Shown: in pieces, positions 32,459-45,004 of the stretch
Numbering within the stretch: position 1 is the stretch's first letter
How the letters are laid out: each line of letters starts with the position of its first letter
Source: Phytophthora quininea
Taxonomy: Eukaryota; Oomycota; Peronosporomycetes; Peronosporales; Peronosporaceae
Direction: 5' to 3'
NCBI GenBank assembly: GCA_011947345.1
Contig: JAAVTG010000531.1
Location: 930,001 to 994,000 of the forward strand
DNA: 64,000 nucleotides
Position numbers and translations under genes: made by a program
The notes under the pieces: generated by a model
Told to the model about the DNA's origin: nothing
Databases searched by the model: none
The model's input: the letters and a program-made list of their open reading frames with translations, nothing else

Positions 32459-32531
32459 GTCCCCGTGGCCCAATGGATAAGGCATCCGCCTACGAAGCGG
32501 GAGATTGCGGGTTCGAGTCCCGTCGGAGACT
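32459..32531 (+). tRNA. tRNA-Arg (ACG), unit 5
   Basis: Same sequence as the 27476 gene. Confidence 0.9.
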
Positions 32532-32802
32532 TCTCTTTGCCGACGGGACTACCGTCGTCGTAAGCTATCGTTTCAACGCTGTTCGGCTGCTCAAGGCGGC
32601 CGTGGCCGAGCCGACTGTGGCATTCTAGTGCTGCGATCGAGGGGCAGGCGAAGGAACGCAGAGGTGGAAGTGAAGGCACGTGATGTGTGCACCCGTGGTG
32701 ACCGAGCGCAGTGCGTAGGAAGTGGCAATCGCTTTGTGGGAGGAAGGCGTAGGAGGGATCCAAGAGGGGGTCCGGTGTCGGTTTTCGGAAGCGTGGTTAG
32801 AC

Positions 32803-32874
32803 GCTCTTATGGTGTAATGGTTAGCACTCTGGACTTTGAATCCAGCGATCCGGGTTCAAATCCCGGTAGGAGCT
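32803..32874 (+). tRNA. tRNA-Gln (UUG), unit 5
   Basis: Same sequence as the 27820 gene. Confidence 0.95.
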
Positions 32875-32992
32875 TGTTTTTGCGCGCATCTGGCCGCGCT
32901 CTGGCATGGTTTTGGGCGCGCCGTGTTGCTGTGGTTGTGAGAGGCGTGCAAGTGGAGATGTGATGACGGGGCAGGACGTCGTTGTTCGTGCT

Positions 32993-33064
32993 GGTCTTAT
33001 GGTGTAATGGTTAGCACTCTGGACTCTGAATCCAGCGATCCGGGTTCAAATCCCGGTAGGACCT
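32993..33064 (+). tRNA. tRNA-Gln (CUG), unit 5
   Basis: Same sequence as the 28010 gene. Confidence 0.95.
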
Positions 33065-33700
33065 CGTTTTGCCCCGCTCCTGATGCCTCCGTATCACTGC
33101 AAGCACTCTAGCGGCCACGCGCCCTTGCCTCCTGTCATGCTATGGACAGTGCGCACACGGGAAATATCGACACTCCTCTGCAATCACTACCAGCATGACA
33201 TGACTGTGGAGACGTCGCCGACGCCTTCACTGGTCAAATCGCCGCCCAGACCTCCGGCAGCCAACGCACATTCGTGTTTCCGAACGCCTACCATCAACAA
33301 CTCGCAGCCATCTGAGCCAGTCGGCATCCACTGCCAGTGTTTGCCAGCCTGCCAGCCTGCCAGCCGCAAGAGCGGTCATACTGGCGCACAGACGCGTCTC
33401 TATCATCTATTTTGCTGGTAGCGTTGCTATCCAGCCGCCTGGATCTTGACGGGGCCTATTGTCCTGGGTAACCACGGGCGGCCATTCCTGAAACATCTAC
33501 CGCAGCGAAAGGTTTGCCGAGTTACCTGGTGCGATGATCGGCGTTGTGCTGCAAGCCCTGTCTGTGGCGGTCGGACACCGGTGGCTCTTGGCGGTGTCGT
33601 ACACAGTCGGTCAGCACGGTGTTATCAGTGGAAGTAGCTGTGTCGTCAGATGCGCTGGTATGCGAGAAGTGTAATTTTTGGCGGAAGAAGATGGTGAAGC

Positions 33701-33773
33701 GTCCCCGTGGCCCAATGGATAAGGCATCCGCCTACGAAGCGGGAGATTGCGGGTTCGAGTCCCGTCGGAGACT
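33701..33773 (+). tRNA. tRNA-Arg (ACG), unit 6
   Basis: Same sequence as the 27476 gene. The spacer after it has one G fewer (GAGGGC for GAGGGGC). Confidence 0.9.
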
Positions 33774-34043
33774 TCTCTTTGCCGACGGGACTACCGTCGT
33801 CGTAAGCTATCGTTTCAACGCTGTTCGGCTGCTCAAGGCGGCCGTGGCCGAGCCGACTGTGGCATTCTAGTGCTGCGATCGAGGGCAGGCGAAGGAACGC
33901 AGAGGTGGAAGTGAAGGCACGTGATGTGTGCACCCGTGGTGACCGAGCGCAGTGCGTAGGAAGTGGCAATCGCTTTGTGGGAGGAAGGCGTAGGAGGGAT
34001 CCAAGAGGGGGTCCGGTGTCGGTTTTCGGAAGCGTGGTTAGAC

Positions 34044-34115
34044 GCTCTTATGGTGTAATGGTTAGCACTCTGGACTTTGAATCCAGCGATCCGGGTTCAA
34101 ATCCCGGTAGGAGCT
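34044..34115 (+). tRNA. tRNA-Gln (UUG), unit 6
   Basis: Same sequence as the 27820 gene. Confidence 0.95.
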
Positions 34116-34233
34116 TGTTTTTGCGCGCATCTGGCCGCGCTCTGGCATGGTTTTGGGCGCGCCGTGTTGCTGTGGTTGTGAGAGGCGTGCAAGTGGAGAT
34201 GTGATGACGGGGCAGGACGTCGTTGTTCGTGCT

Positions 34234-34305
34234 GGTCTTATGGTGTAATGGTTAGCACTCTGGACTCTGAATCCAGCGATCCGGGTTCAAATCCCGGTAG
34301 GACCT
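34234..34305 (+). tRNA. tRNA-Gln (CUG), unit 6
   Basis: Same sequence as the 28010 gene. Confidence 0.95.
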
Positions 34306-34948
34306 CGTTTTGCCCCGCTCCTGATGCCTCCGTATCACTGCAAGCACTCTAGCGGCCACGCGCCCTTGCCTCCTGTCATGCTATGGACAGTGCGCACACG
34401 GGAAATATCGACACTCCTCTGCAATCACTACCAGCATGACATGACTGTGGAGACGTCGCCGACGCCTTCACTGGTCAAATCGCCGCCCAGACCTCCGGCA
34501 GCCAACGCACATTCGTGTTTCCGAACGCCTACCATCAACAACTCGCAGCCATCTGAGCCAGTCGGCATCCACTGCCAGTGTTTGCCAGCCTGCCAGCCTG
34601 CCAGCCTGCCAGCCGCAAGAGCGGTCATACTGGCGCACAGACGCGTCTCTATCATCTATTTTGCTGGTAGCGTTGCTATCCAGCCGCCTGGATCTTGACG
34701 GGGCCTATTGTCCTGGGTAACCACGGGCGGCCATTCCTGAAACATCTACCGCAGCGAAAGGTTTGCCGAGTTACCTGGTGCGATGATCGGCGTTGTGCTG
34801 CAAGCCCTGTCTGTGGCGGTCGGACACCGGTGGCTCTTGGCGGTGTCGTACACAGTCGGTCAGCACGGTGTTATCAGTGGAAGTAGCTGTGTCGTCAGAT
34901 GCGCTGGTATGCGAGAAGTGTAATTTTGGCGGAAGAAGATGGTGAAGC

Positions 34949-35021
34949 GTCCCCGTGGCCCAATGGATAAGGCATCCGCCTACGAAGCGGGAGATTGCGG
35001 GTTCGAGTCCCGTCGGAGACT
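34949..35021 (+). tRNA. tRNA-Arg (ACG), unit 7
   Basis: Same sequence as the 27476 gene; upstream T run is one base shorter. Confidence 0.9.
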
Positions 35022-35292
35022 TCTCTTTGCCGACGGGACTACCGTCGTCGTAAGCTATCGTTTCAACGCTGTTCGGCTGCTCAAGGCGGCCGTGGCCGAG
35101 CCGACTGTGGCATTCTAGTGCTGCGATCGAGGGGCAGGCGAAGGAACGCAGAGGTGGAAGTGAAGGCACGTGATGTGTGCACCCGTGGTGACCGAGCGCA
35201 GTGCGTAGGAAGTGGCAATCGCTTTGTGGGAGGAAGGCGTAGGAGGGATCCAAGAGGGGGTCCGGTGTCGGTTTTCGGAAGCGTGGTTAGAC

Positions 35293-35364
35293 GCTCTTAT
35301 GGTGTAATGGTTAGCACTCTGGACTTTGAATCCAGCGATCCGGGTTCAAATCCCGGTAGGAGCT
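35293..35364 (+). tRNA. tRNA-Gln (UUG), unit 7
   Basis: Same sequence as the 27820 gene. Confidence 0.95.
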
Positions 35365-35482
35365 TGTTTTTGCGCGCATCTGGCCGCGCTCTGGCATGGT
35401 TTTGGGCGCGCCGTGTTGCTGTGGTTGTGAGAGGCGTGCAAGTGGAGATGTGATGACGGGGCAGGACGTCGTTGTTCGTGCT

Positions 35483-35554
35483 GGTCTTATGGTGTAATGG
35501 TTAGCACTCTGGACTCTGAATCCAGCGATCCGGGTTCAAATCCCGGTAGGACCT
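35483..35554 (+). tRNA. tRNA-Gln (CUG), unit 7
   Basis: Same sequence as the 28010 gene. Confidence 0.95.
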
Positions 35555-36190
35555 CGTTTTGCCCCGCTCCTGATGCCTCCGTATCACTGCAAGCACTCTA
35601 GCGGCCACGCGCCCTTGCCTCCTGTCATGCTATGGACAGTGCGCACACGGGAAATATCGACACTCCTCTGCAATCACTACCAGCATGACATGACTGTGGA
35701 GACGTCGCCGACGCCTTCACTGGTCAAATCGCCGCCCAGACCTCCGGCAGCCAACGCACATTCGTGTTTCCGAACGCCTACCATCAACAACTCGCAGCCA
35801 TCTGAGCCAGTCGGCATCCACTGCCAGTGTTTGCCAGCCTGCCAGCCTGCCAGCCAGCAAGAGCGGTCATACTGGCGCACAGACGCGTCTCTATCATCTA
35901 TTTTGCTGGTAGCGTTGCTATCCAGCCGCCTGGATCTTGACGGGGCCTATTGTCCTGGGTAACCACGGGCGGCCATTCCTGAAACATCTACCGCAGCGAA
36001 AGGTTTGCCGAGTTACCTGGTGCGATGATCGGCGTTGTGCTGCAAGCCCTGTCTGTGGCGGTCGGACACCGGTGGCTCTTGGCGGTGTCGTACACAGTCG
36101 GTCAGCACGGTGTTATCAGTGGAAGTAGCTGTGTCGTCAGATGCGCTGGTATGCGAGAAGTGTAATTTTGGCGGAAGAAGATGGTGAAGC

Positions 36191-36263
36191 GTCCCCGTGG
36201 CCCAATGGATAAGGCATCCGCCTACGAAGCGGGAGATTGCGGGTTCGAGTCCCGTCGGAGACT
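36191..36263 (+). tRNA. tRNA-Arg (ACG), unit 8
   Basis: Same sequence as the 27476 gene. The following spacer lacks two bases (GGCTGCAAGG for GGCTGCTCAAGG). Confidence 0.9.
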
Positions 36264-36532
36264 TCTCTTTGCCGACGGGACTACCGTCGTCGTAAGCTAT
36301 CGTTTCAACGCTGTTCGGCTGCAAGGCGGCCGTGGCCGAGCCGACTGTGGCATTCTAGTGCTGCGATCGAGGGGCAGGCGAAGGAACGCAGAGGTGGAAG
36401 TGAAGGCACGTGATGTGTGCACCCGTGGTGACCGAGCGCAGTGCGTAGGAAGTGGCAATCGCTTTGTGGGAGGAAGGCGTAGGAGGGATCCAAGAGGGGG
36501 TCCGGTGTCGGTTTTCGGAAGCGTGGTTAGAC

Positions 36533-36604
36533 GCTCTTATGGTGTAATGGTTAGCACTCTGGACTTTGAATCCAGCGATCCGGGTTCAAATCCCGGTAGG
36601 AGCT
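36533..36604 (+). tRNA. tRNA-Gln (UUG), unit 8
   Basis: Same sequence as the 27820 gene. Confidence 0.95.
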
Positions 36605-36722
36605 TGTTTTTGCGCGCATCTGGCCGCGCTCTGGCATGGTTTTGGGCGCGCCGTGTTGCTGTGGTTGTGAGAGGCGTGCAAGTGGAGATGTGATGACGGG
36701 GCAGGACGTCGTTGTTCGTGCT

Positions 36723-36794
36723 GGTCTTATGGTGTAATGGTTAGCACTCTGGACTCTGAATCCAGCGATCCGGGTTCAAATCCCGGTAGGACCT
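36723..36794 (+). tRNA. tRNA-Gln (CUG), unit 8
   Basis: Same sequence as the 28010 gene. Confidence 0.95.
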
Positions 36795-37438
36795 CGTTTT
36801 GCCCCGCTCCTGATGCCTCCGTATCACTGCAAGCACTCTAGCGGCCACGCGCCCTTGCCTCCTGTCATGCTATGGACAGTGCGCACACGGGAAATATCGA
36901 CACTCCTCTGCAATCACTACCAGCATGACATGACTGTGGAGACGTCGCCGACGCCTTCACTGGTCAAATCGCCGCCCAGACCTCCGGCAGCCAACGCACA
37001 TTCGTGTTTCCGAACGCCTACCATCAACAACTCGCAGCCATCTGAGCCAGTCGGCATCCACTGCCAGTGTTTGCCAGCCTGCCAGCCTGCCAGCCTGCCA
37101 GCCGCAAGAGCGGTCATACTGGCGCACAGACGCGTCTCTATCATCTATTTTGCTGGTAGCGTTGCTATCCAGCCGCCTGGATCTTGACGGGGCCTATTGT
37201 CCTGGGTAACCACGGGCGGCCATTCCTGAAACATCTACCGCAGCGAAAGGTTTGCCGAGTTACCTGGTGCGATGATCGGCGTTGTGCTGCAAGCCCTGTC
37301 TGTGGCGGTCGGACACCGGTGGCTCTTGGCGGTGTCGTACACAGTCGGTCAGCACGGTGTTATCAGTGGAAGTAGCTGTGTCGTCAGATGCGCTGGTATG
37401 CGAGAAGTGTAATTTTTGGCGGAAGAAGATGGTGAAGC

Positions 37439-37511
37439 GTCCCCGTGGCCCAATGGATAAGGCATCCGCCTACGAAGCGGGAGATTGCGGGTTCGAGTCC
37501 CGTCGGAGACT
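37439..37511 (+). tRNA. tRNA-Arg (ACG), unit 9
   Basis: Same sequence as the 27476 gene. Confidence 0.9.
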
Positions 37512-37782
37512 TCTCTTTGCCGACGGGACTACCGTCGTCGTAAGCTATCGTTTCAACGCTGTTCGGCTGCTCAAGGCGGCCGTGGCCGAGCCGACTGTGG
37601 CATTCTAGTGCTGCGATCGAGGGGCAGGCGAAGGAACGCAGAGGTGGAAGTGAAGGCACGTGATGTGTGCACCCGTGGTGACCGAGCGCAGTGCGTAGGA
37701 AGTGGCAATCGCTTTGTGGGAGGAAGGCGTAGGAGGGATCCAAGAGGGGGTCCGGTGTCGGTTTTCGGAAGCGTGGTTAGAC

Positions 37783-37854
37783 GCTCTTATGGTGTAATGG
37801 TTAGCACTCTGGACTTTGAATCCAGCGATCCGGGTTCAAATCCCGGTAGGAGCT
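37783..37854 (+). tRNA. tRNA-Gln (UUG), unit 9
   Basis: Same sequence as the 27820 gene. Confidence 0.95.
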
Positions 37855-37972
37855 TGTTTTTGCGCGCATCTGGCCGCGCTCTGGCATGGTTTTGGGCGCG
37901 CCGTGTTGCTGTGGTTGTGAGAGGCGTGCAAGTGGAGATGTGATGACGGGGCAGGACGTCGTTGTTCGTGCT

Positions 37973-38044
37973 GGTCTTATGGTGTAATGGTTAGCACTCT
38001 GGACTCTGAATCCAGCGATCCGGGTTCAAATCCCGGTAGGACCT
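37973..38044 (+). tRNA. tRNA-Gln (CUG), unit 9
   Basis: Same sequence as the 28010 gene. Confidence 0.95.
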
Positions 38045-38688
38045 CGTTTTGCCCCGCTCCTGATGCCTCCGTATCACTGCAAGCACTCTAGCGGCCACGC
38101 GCCCTTGCCTCCTGTCATGCTATGGACAGTGCGCACACGGGAAATATCGACACTCCTCTGCAATCACTACCAGCATGACATGACTGTGGAGACGTCGCCG
38201 ACGCCTTCACTGGTCAAATCGCCGCCCAGACCTCCGGCAGCCAACGCACATTCGTGTTTCCGAACGCCTACCATCAACAACTCGCAGCCATCTGAGCCAG
38301 TCGGCATCCACTGCCAGTGTTTGCCAGCCTGCCAGCCTGCCAGCCTGCCAGCCGCAAGAGCGGTCATACTGGCGCACAGACGCGTCTCTATCATCTATTT
38401 TGCTGGTAGCGTTGCTATCCAGCCGCCTGGATCTTGACGGGGCCTATTGTCCTGGGTAACCACGGGCGGCCATTCCTGAAACATCTACCGCAGCGAAAGG
38501 TTTGCCGAGTTACCTGGTGCGATGATCGGCGTTGTGCTGCAAGCCCTGTCTGTGGCGGTCGGACACCGGTGGCTCTTGGCGGTGTCGTACACAGTCGGTC
38601 AGCACGGTGTTATCAGTGGAAGTAGCTGTGTCGTCAGATGCGCTGGTATGCGAGAAGTGTAATTTTTGGCGGAAGAAGATGGTGAAGC

Positions 38689-38761
38689 GTCCCCGTGGCC
38701 CAATGGATAAGGCATCCGCCTACGAAGCGGGAGATTGCGGGTTCGAGTCCCGTCGGAGACT
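38689..38761 (+). tRNA. tRNA-Arg (ACG), unit 10
   Basis: Same sequence as the 27476 gene. Confidence 0.9.
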
Positions 38762-39032
38762 TCTCTTTGCCGACGGGACTACCGTCGTCGTAAGCTATCG
38801 TTTCAACGCTGTTCGGCTGCTCAAGGCGGCCGTGGCCGAGCCGACTGTGGCATTCTAGTGCTGCGATCGAGGGGCAGGCGAAGGAACGCAGAGGTGGAAG
38901 TGAAGGCACGTGATGTGTGCACCCGTGGTGACCGAGCGCAGTGCGTAGGAAGTGGCAATCGCTTTGTGGGAGGAAGGCGTAGGAGGGATCCAAGAGGGGG
39001 TCCGGTGTCGGTTTTCGGAAGCGTGGTTAGAC

Positions 39033-39104
39033 GCTCTTATGGTGTAATGGTTAGCACTCTGGACTTTGAATCCAGCGATCCGGGTTCAAATCCCGGTAGG
39101 AGCT
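39033..39104 (+). tRNA. tRNA-Gln (UUG), unit 10
   Basis: Same sequence as the 27820 gene. Confidence 0.95.
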
Positions 39105-39222
39105 TGTTTTTGCGCGCATCTGGCCGCGCTCTGGCATGGTTTTGGGCGCGCCGTGTTGCTGTGGTTGTGAGAGGCGTGCAAGTGGAGATGTGATGACGGG
39201 GCAGGACGTCGTTGTTCGTGCT

Positions 39223-39294
39223 GGTCTTATGGTGTAATGGTTAGCACTCTGGACTCTGAATCCAGCGATCCGGGTTCAAATCCCGGTAGGACCT
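39223..39294 (+). tRNA. tRNA-Gln (CUG), unit 10
   Basis: Same sequence as the 28010 gene. Confidence 0.95.
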
Positions 39295-39931
39295 CGTTTT
39301 GCCCCGCTCCTGATGCCTCCGTATCACTGCAAGCACTCTAGCGGCCACGCGCCCTTGCCTCCTGTCATGCTATGGACAGTGCGCACACGGGAAATATCGA
39401 CACTCCTCTGCAATCACTACCAGCATGACATGACTGTGGAGACGTCGCCGACGCCTTCACTGGTCAAATCGCCGCCCAGACCTCCGGCAGCCAACGCACA
39501 TTCGTGTTTCCGAACGCCTACCATCAACAACTCGCAGCCATCTGAGCCAGTCGGCATCCACTGCCAGTGTTTGCCAGCCTGCCAGCCTGCCAGCCGCAAA
39601 GAGCGGTCATACTGGCGCACAGACGCGTCTCTATCATCTATTTTGCTGGTAGCGTTGCTATCCAGCCGCCTGGATCTTGACGGGGCCTATTGTCCTGGGT
39701 AACCACGGGCGGCCATTCCTGAAACATCTACCGCAGCGAAAGGTTTGCCGAGTTACCTGGTGCGATGATCGGCGTTGTGCTGCAAGCCCTGTCTGTGGCG
39801 GTCGGACACCGGTGGCTCTTGGCGGTGTCGTACACAGTCGGTCAGCACGGTGTTATCAGTGGAAGTAGCTGTGTCGTCAGATGCGCTGGTATGCGAGAAG
39901 TGTAATTTTTGGCGGAAGAAGATGGTGAAGC

Positions 39932-40004
39932 GTCCCCGTGGCCCAATGGATAAGGCATCCGCCTACGAAGCGGGAGATTGCGGGTTCGAGTCCCGTCGGA
40001 GACT
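39932..40004 (+). tRNA. tRNA-Arg (ACG), unit 11
   Basis: Same sequence as the 27476 gene. Confidence 0.9.
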
Positions 40005-40275
40005 TCTCTTTGCCGACGGGACTACCGTCGTCGTAAGCTATCGTTTCAACGCTGTTCGGCTGCTCAAGGCGGCCGTGGCCGAGCCGACTGTGGCATTCTA
40101 GTGCTGCGATCGAGGGGCAGGCGAAGGAACGCAGAGGTGGAAGTGAAGGCACGTGATGTGTGCACCCGTGGTGACCGAGCGCAGTGCGTAGGAAGTGGCA
40201 ATCGCTTTGTGGGAGGAAGGCGTAGGAGGGATCCAAGAGGGGGTCCGGTGTCGGTTTTCGGAAGCGTGGTTAGAC

Positions 40276-40347
40276 GCTCTTATGGTGTAATGGTTAGCAC
40301 TCTGGACTTTGAATCCAGCGATCCGGGTTCAAATCCCGGTAGGAGCT
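40276..40347 (+). tRNA. tRNA-Gln (UUG), unit 11
   Basis: Same sequence as the 27820 gene. Confidence 0.95.
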
Positions 40348-40465
40348 TGTTTTTGCGCGCATCTGGCCGCGCTCTGGCATGGTTTTGGGCGCGCCGTGTT
40401 GCTGTGGTTGTGAGAGGCGTGCAAGTGGAGATGTGATGACGGGGCAGGACGTCGTTGTTCGTGCT

Positions 40466-40537
40466 GGTCTTATGGTGTAATGGTTAGCACTCTGGACTCT
40501 GAATCCAGCGATCCGGGTTCAAATCCCGGTAGGACCT
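40466..40537 (+). tRNA. tRNA-Gln (CUG), unit 11
   Basis: Same sequence as the 28010 gene. Confidence 0.95.
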
Positions 40538-41181
40538 CGTTTTGCCCCGCTCCTGATGCCTCCGTATCACTGCAAGCACTCTAGCGGCCACGCGCCCTTG
40601 CCTCCTGTCATGCTATGGACAGTGCGCACACGGGAAATATCGACACTCCTCTGCAATCACTACCAGCATGACATGACTGTGGAGACGTCGCCGACGCCTT
40701 CACTGGTCAAATCGCCGCCCAGACCTCCGGCAGCCAACGCACATTCGTGTTTCCGAACGCCTACCATCAACAACTCGCAGCCATCTGAGCCAGTCGGCAT
40801 CCACTGCCAGTGTTTGCCAGCCTGCCAGCCTGCCAGCCTGCCAGCCGCAAGAGCGGTCATACTGGCGCACAGACGCGTCTCTATCATCTATTTTGCTGGT
40901 AGCGTTGCTATCCAGCCGCCTGGATCTTGACGGGGCCTATTGTCCTGGGTAACCACGGGCGGCCATTCCTGAAACATCTACCGCAGCGAAAGGTTTGCCG
41001 AGTTACCTGGTGCGATGATCGGCGTTGTGCTGCAAGCCCTGTCTGTGGCGGTCGGACACCGGTGGCTCTTGGCGGTGTCGTACACAGTCGGTCAGCACGG
41101 TGTTATCAGTGGAAGTAGCTGTGTCGTCAGATGCGCTGGTATGCGAGAAGTGTAATTTTTGGCGGAAGAAGATGGTGAAGC

Positions 41182-41254
41182 GTCCCCGTGGCCCAATGGA
41201 TAAGGCATCCGCCTACGAAGCGGGAGATTGCGGGTTCGAGTCCCGTCGGAGACT
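41182..41254 (+). tRNA. tRNA-Arg (ACG), unit 12
   Basis: Same sequence as the 27476 gene. Confidence 0.9.
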
Positions 41255-41525
41255 TCTCTTTGCCGACGGGACTACCGTCGTCGTAAGCTATCGTTTCAAC
41301 GCTGTTCGGCTGCTCAAGGCGGCCGTGGCCGAGCCGACTGTGGCATTCTAGTGCTGCGATCGAGGGGCAGGCGAAGGAACGCAGAGGTGGAAGTGAAGGC
41401 ACGTGATGTGTGCACCCGTGGTGACCGAGCGCAGTGCGTAGGAAGTGGCAATCGCTTTGTGGGAGGAAGGCGTAGGAGGGATCCAAGAGGGGGTCCGGTG
41501 TCGGTTTTCGGAAGCGTGGTTAGAC

Positions 41526-41597
41526 GCTCTTATGGTGTAATGGTTAGCACTCTGGACTTTGAATCCAGCGATCCGGGTTCAAATCCCGGTAGGAGCT
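41526..41597 (+). tRNA. tRNA-Gln (UUG), unit 12
   Basis: Same sequence as the 27820 gene. Confidence 0.95.
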
Positions 41598-41715
41598 TGT
41601 TTTTGCGCGCATCTGGCCGCGCTCTGGCATGGTTTTGGGCGCGCCGTGTTGCTGTGGTTGTGAGAGGCGTGCAAGTGGAGATGTGATGACGGGGCAGGAC
41701 GTCGTTGTTCGTGCT

Positions 41716-41787
41716 GGTCTTATGGTGTAATGGTTAGCACTCTGGACTCTGAATCCAGCGATCCGGGTTCAAATCCCGGTAGGACCT
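41716..41787 (+). tRNA. tRNA-Gln (CUG), unit 12
   Basis: Same sequence as the 28010 gene. Confidence 0.95.
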
Positions 41788-42431
41788 CGTTTTGCCCCGC
41801 TCCTGATGCCTCCGTATCACTGCAAGCACTCTAGCGGCCACGCGCCCTTGCCTCCTGTCATGCTATGGACAGTGCGCACACGGGAAATATCGACACTCCT
41901 CTGCAATCACTACCAGCATGACATGACTGTGGAGACGTCGCCGACGCCTTCACTGGTCAAATCGCCGCCCAGACCTCCGGCAGCCAACGCACATTCGTGT
42001 TTCCGAACGCCTACCATCAACAACTCGCAGCCATCTGAGCCAGTCGGCATCCACTGCCAGTGTTTGCCAGCCTGCCAGCCTGCCAGCCTGCCAGCCGCAA
42101 GAGCGGTCATACTGGCGCACAGACGCGTCTCTATCATCTATTTTGCTGGTAGCGTTGCTATCCAGCCGCCTGGATCTTGACGGGGCCTATTGTCCTGGGT
42201 AACCACGGGCGGCCATTCCTGAAACATCTACCGCAGCGAAAGGTTTGCCGAGTTACCTGGTGCGATGATCGGCGTTGTGCTGCAAGCCCTGTCTGTGGCG
42301 GTCGGACACCGGTGGCTCTTGGCGGTGTCGTACACAGTCGGTCAGCACGGTGTTATCAGTGGAAGTAGCTGTGTCGTCAGATGCGCTGGTATGCGAGAAG
42401 TGTAATTTTTGGCGGAAGAAGATGGTGAAGC

Positions 42432-42504
42432 GTCCCCGTGGCCCAATGGATAAGGCATCCGCCTACGAAGCGGGAGATTGCGGGTTCGAGTCCCGTCGGA
42501 GACT
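42432..42504 (+). tRNA. tRNA-Arg (ACG), unit 13
   Basis: Same sequence as the 27476 gene. Confidence 0.9.
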
Positions 42505-42775
42505 TCTCTTTGCCGACGGGACTACCGTCGTCGTAAGCTATCGTTTCAACGCTGTTCGGCTGCTCAAGGCGGCCGTGGCCGAGCCGACTGTGGCATTCTA
42601 GTGCTGCGATCGAGGGGCAGGCGAAGGAACGCAGAGGTGGAAGTGAAGGCACGTGATGTGTGCACCCGTGGTGACCGAGCGCAGTGCGTAGGAAGTGGCA
42701 ATCGCTTTGTGGGAGGAAGGCGTAGGAGGGATCCAAGAGGGGGTCCGGTGTCGGTTTTCGGAAGCGTGGTTAGAC

Positions 42776-42847
42776 GCTCTTATGGTGTAATGGTTAGCAC
42801 TCTGGACTTTGAATCCAGCGATCCGGGTTCAAATCCCGGTAGGAGCT
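42776..42847 (+). tRNA. tRNA-Gln (UUG), unit 13
   Basis: Same sequence as the 27820 gene. Confidence 0.95.
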
Positions 42848-42965
42848 TGTTTTTGCGCGCATCTGGCCGCGCTCTGGCATGGTTTTGGGCGCGCCGTGTT
42901 GCTGTGGTTGTGAGAGGCGTGCAAGTGGAGATGTGATGACGGGGCAGGACGTCGTTGTTCGTGCT

Positions 42966-43037
42966 GGTCTTATGGTGTAATGGTTAGCACTCTGGACTCT
43001 GAATCCAGCGATCCGGGTTCAAATCCCGGTAGGACCT
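42966..43037 (+). tRNA. tRNA-Gln (CUG), unit 13
   Basis: Same sequence as the 28010 gene. Confidence 0.95.
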
Positions 43038-43681
43038 CGTTTTGCCCCGCTCCTGATGCCTCCGTATCACTGCAAGCACTCTAGCGGCCACGCGCCCTTG
43101 CCTCCTGTCATGCTATGGACAGTGCGCACACGGGAAATATCGACACTCCTCTGCAATCACTACCAGCATGACATGACTGTGGAGACGTCGCCGACGCCTT
43201 CACTGGTCAAATCGCCGCCCAGACCTCCGGCAGCCAACGCACATTCGTGTTTCCGAACGCCTACCATCAACAACTCGCAGCCATCTGAGCCAGTCGGCAT
43301 CCACTGCCAGTGTTTGCCAGCCTGCCAGCCTGCCAGCCTGCCAGCCGCAAGAGCGGTCATACTGGCGCACAGACGCGTCTCTATCATCTATTTTGCTGGT
43401 AGCGTTGCTATCCAGCCGCCTGGATCTTGACGGGGCCTATTGTCCTGGGTAACCACGGGCGGCCATTCCTGAAACATCTACCGCAGCGAAAGGTTTGCCG
43501 AGTTACCTGGTGCGATGATCGGCGTTGTGCTGCAAGCCCTGTCTGTGGCGGTCGGACACCGGTGGCTCTTGGCGGTGTCGTACACAGTCGGTCAGCACGG
43601 TGTTATCAGTGGAAGTAGCTGTGTCGTCAGATGCGCTGGTATGCGAGAAGTGTAATTTTTGGCGGAAGAAGATGGTGAAGC

Positions 43682-43754
43682 GTCCCCGTGGCCCAATGGA
43701 TAAGGCATCCGCCTACGAAGCGGGAGATTGCGGGTTCGAGTCCCGTCGGAGACT
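43682..43754 (+). tRNA. tRNA-Arg (ACG), unit 14
   Basis: Same sequence as the 27476 gene. Confidence 0.9.
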
Positions 43755-44025
43755 TCTCTTTGCCGACGGGACTACCGTCGTCGTAAGCTATCGTTTCAAC
43801 GCTGTTCGGCTGCTCAAGGCGGCCGTGGCCGAGCCGACTGTGGCATTCTAGTGCTGCGATCGAGGGGCAGGCGAAGGAACGCAGAGGTGGAAGTGAAGGC
43901 ACGTGATGTGTGCACCCGTGGTGACCGAGCGCAGTGCGTAGGAAGTGGCAATCGCTTTGTGGGAGGAAGGCGTAGGAGGGATCCAAGAGGGGGTCCGGTG
44001 TCGGTTTTCGGAAGCGTGGTTAGAC

Positions 44026-44097
44026 GCTCTTATGGTGTAATGGTTAGCACTCTGGACTTTGAATCCAGCGATCCGGGTTCAAATCCCGGTAGGAGCT
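44026..44097 (+). tRNA. tRNA-Gln (UUG), unit 14
   Basis: Same sequence as the 27820 gene. Confidence 0.95.
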
Positions 44098-44215
44098 TGT
44101 TTTTGCGCGCATCTGGCCGCGCTCTGGCATGGTTTTGGGCGCGCCGTGTTGCTGTGGTTGTGAGAGGCGTGCAAGTGGAGATGTGATGACGGGGCAGGAC
44201 GTCGTTGTTCGTGCT

Positions 44216-44287
44216 GGTCTTATGGTGTAATGGTTAGCACTCTGGACTCTGAATCCAGCGATCCGGGTTCAAATCCCGGTAGGACCT
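44216..44287 (+). tRNA. tRNA-Gln (CUG), unit 14
   Basis: Same sequence as the 28010 gene. Confidence 0.95.
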
Positions 44288-44931
44288 CGTTTTGCCCCGC
44301 TCCTGATGCCTCCGTATCACTGCAAGCACTCTAGCGGCCACGCGCCCTTGCCTCCTGTCATGCTATGGACAGTGCGCACACGGGAAATATCGACACTCCT
44401 CTGCAATCACTACCAGCATGACATGACTGTGGAGACGTCGCCGACGCCTTCACTGGTCAAATCGCCGCCCAGACCTCCGGCAGCCAACGCACATTCGTGT
44501 TTCCGAACGCCTACCATCAACAACTCGCAGCCATCTGAGCCAGTCGGCATCCACTGCCAGTGTTTGCCAGCCTGCCAGCCTGCCAGCCTGCCAGCCGCAA
44601 GAGCGGTCATACTGGCGCACAGACGCGTCTCTATCATCTATTTTGCTGGTAGCGTTGCTATCCAGCCGCCTGGATCTTGACGGGGCCTATTGTCCTGGGT
44701 AACCACGGGCGGCCATTCCTGAAACATCTACCGCAGCGAAAGGTTTGCCGAGTTACCTGGTGCGATGATCGGCGTTGTGCTGCAAGCCCTGTCTGTGGCG
44801 GTCGGACACCGGTGGCTCTTGGCGGTGTCGTACACAGTCGGTCAGCACGGTGTTATCAGTGGAAGTAGCTGTGTCGTCAGATGCGCTGGTATGCGAGAAG
44901 TGTAATTTTTGGCGGAAGAAGATGGTGAAGC

Positions 44932-45004
44932 GTCCCCGTGGCCCAATGGATAAGGCATCCGCCTACGAAGCGGGAGATTGCGGGTTCGAGTCCCGTCGGA
45001 GACT
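44932..45004 (+). tRNA. tRNA-Arg (ACG), unit 15
   Basis: Same sequence as the 27476 gene. Confidence 0.9.
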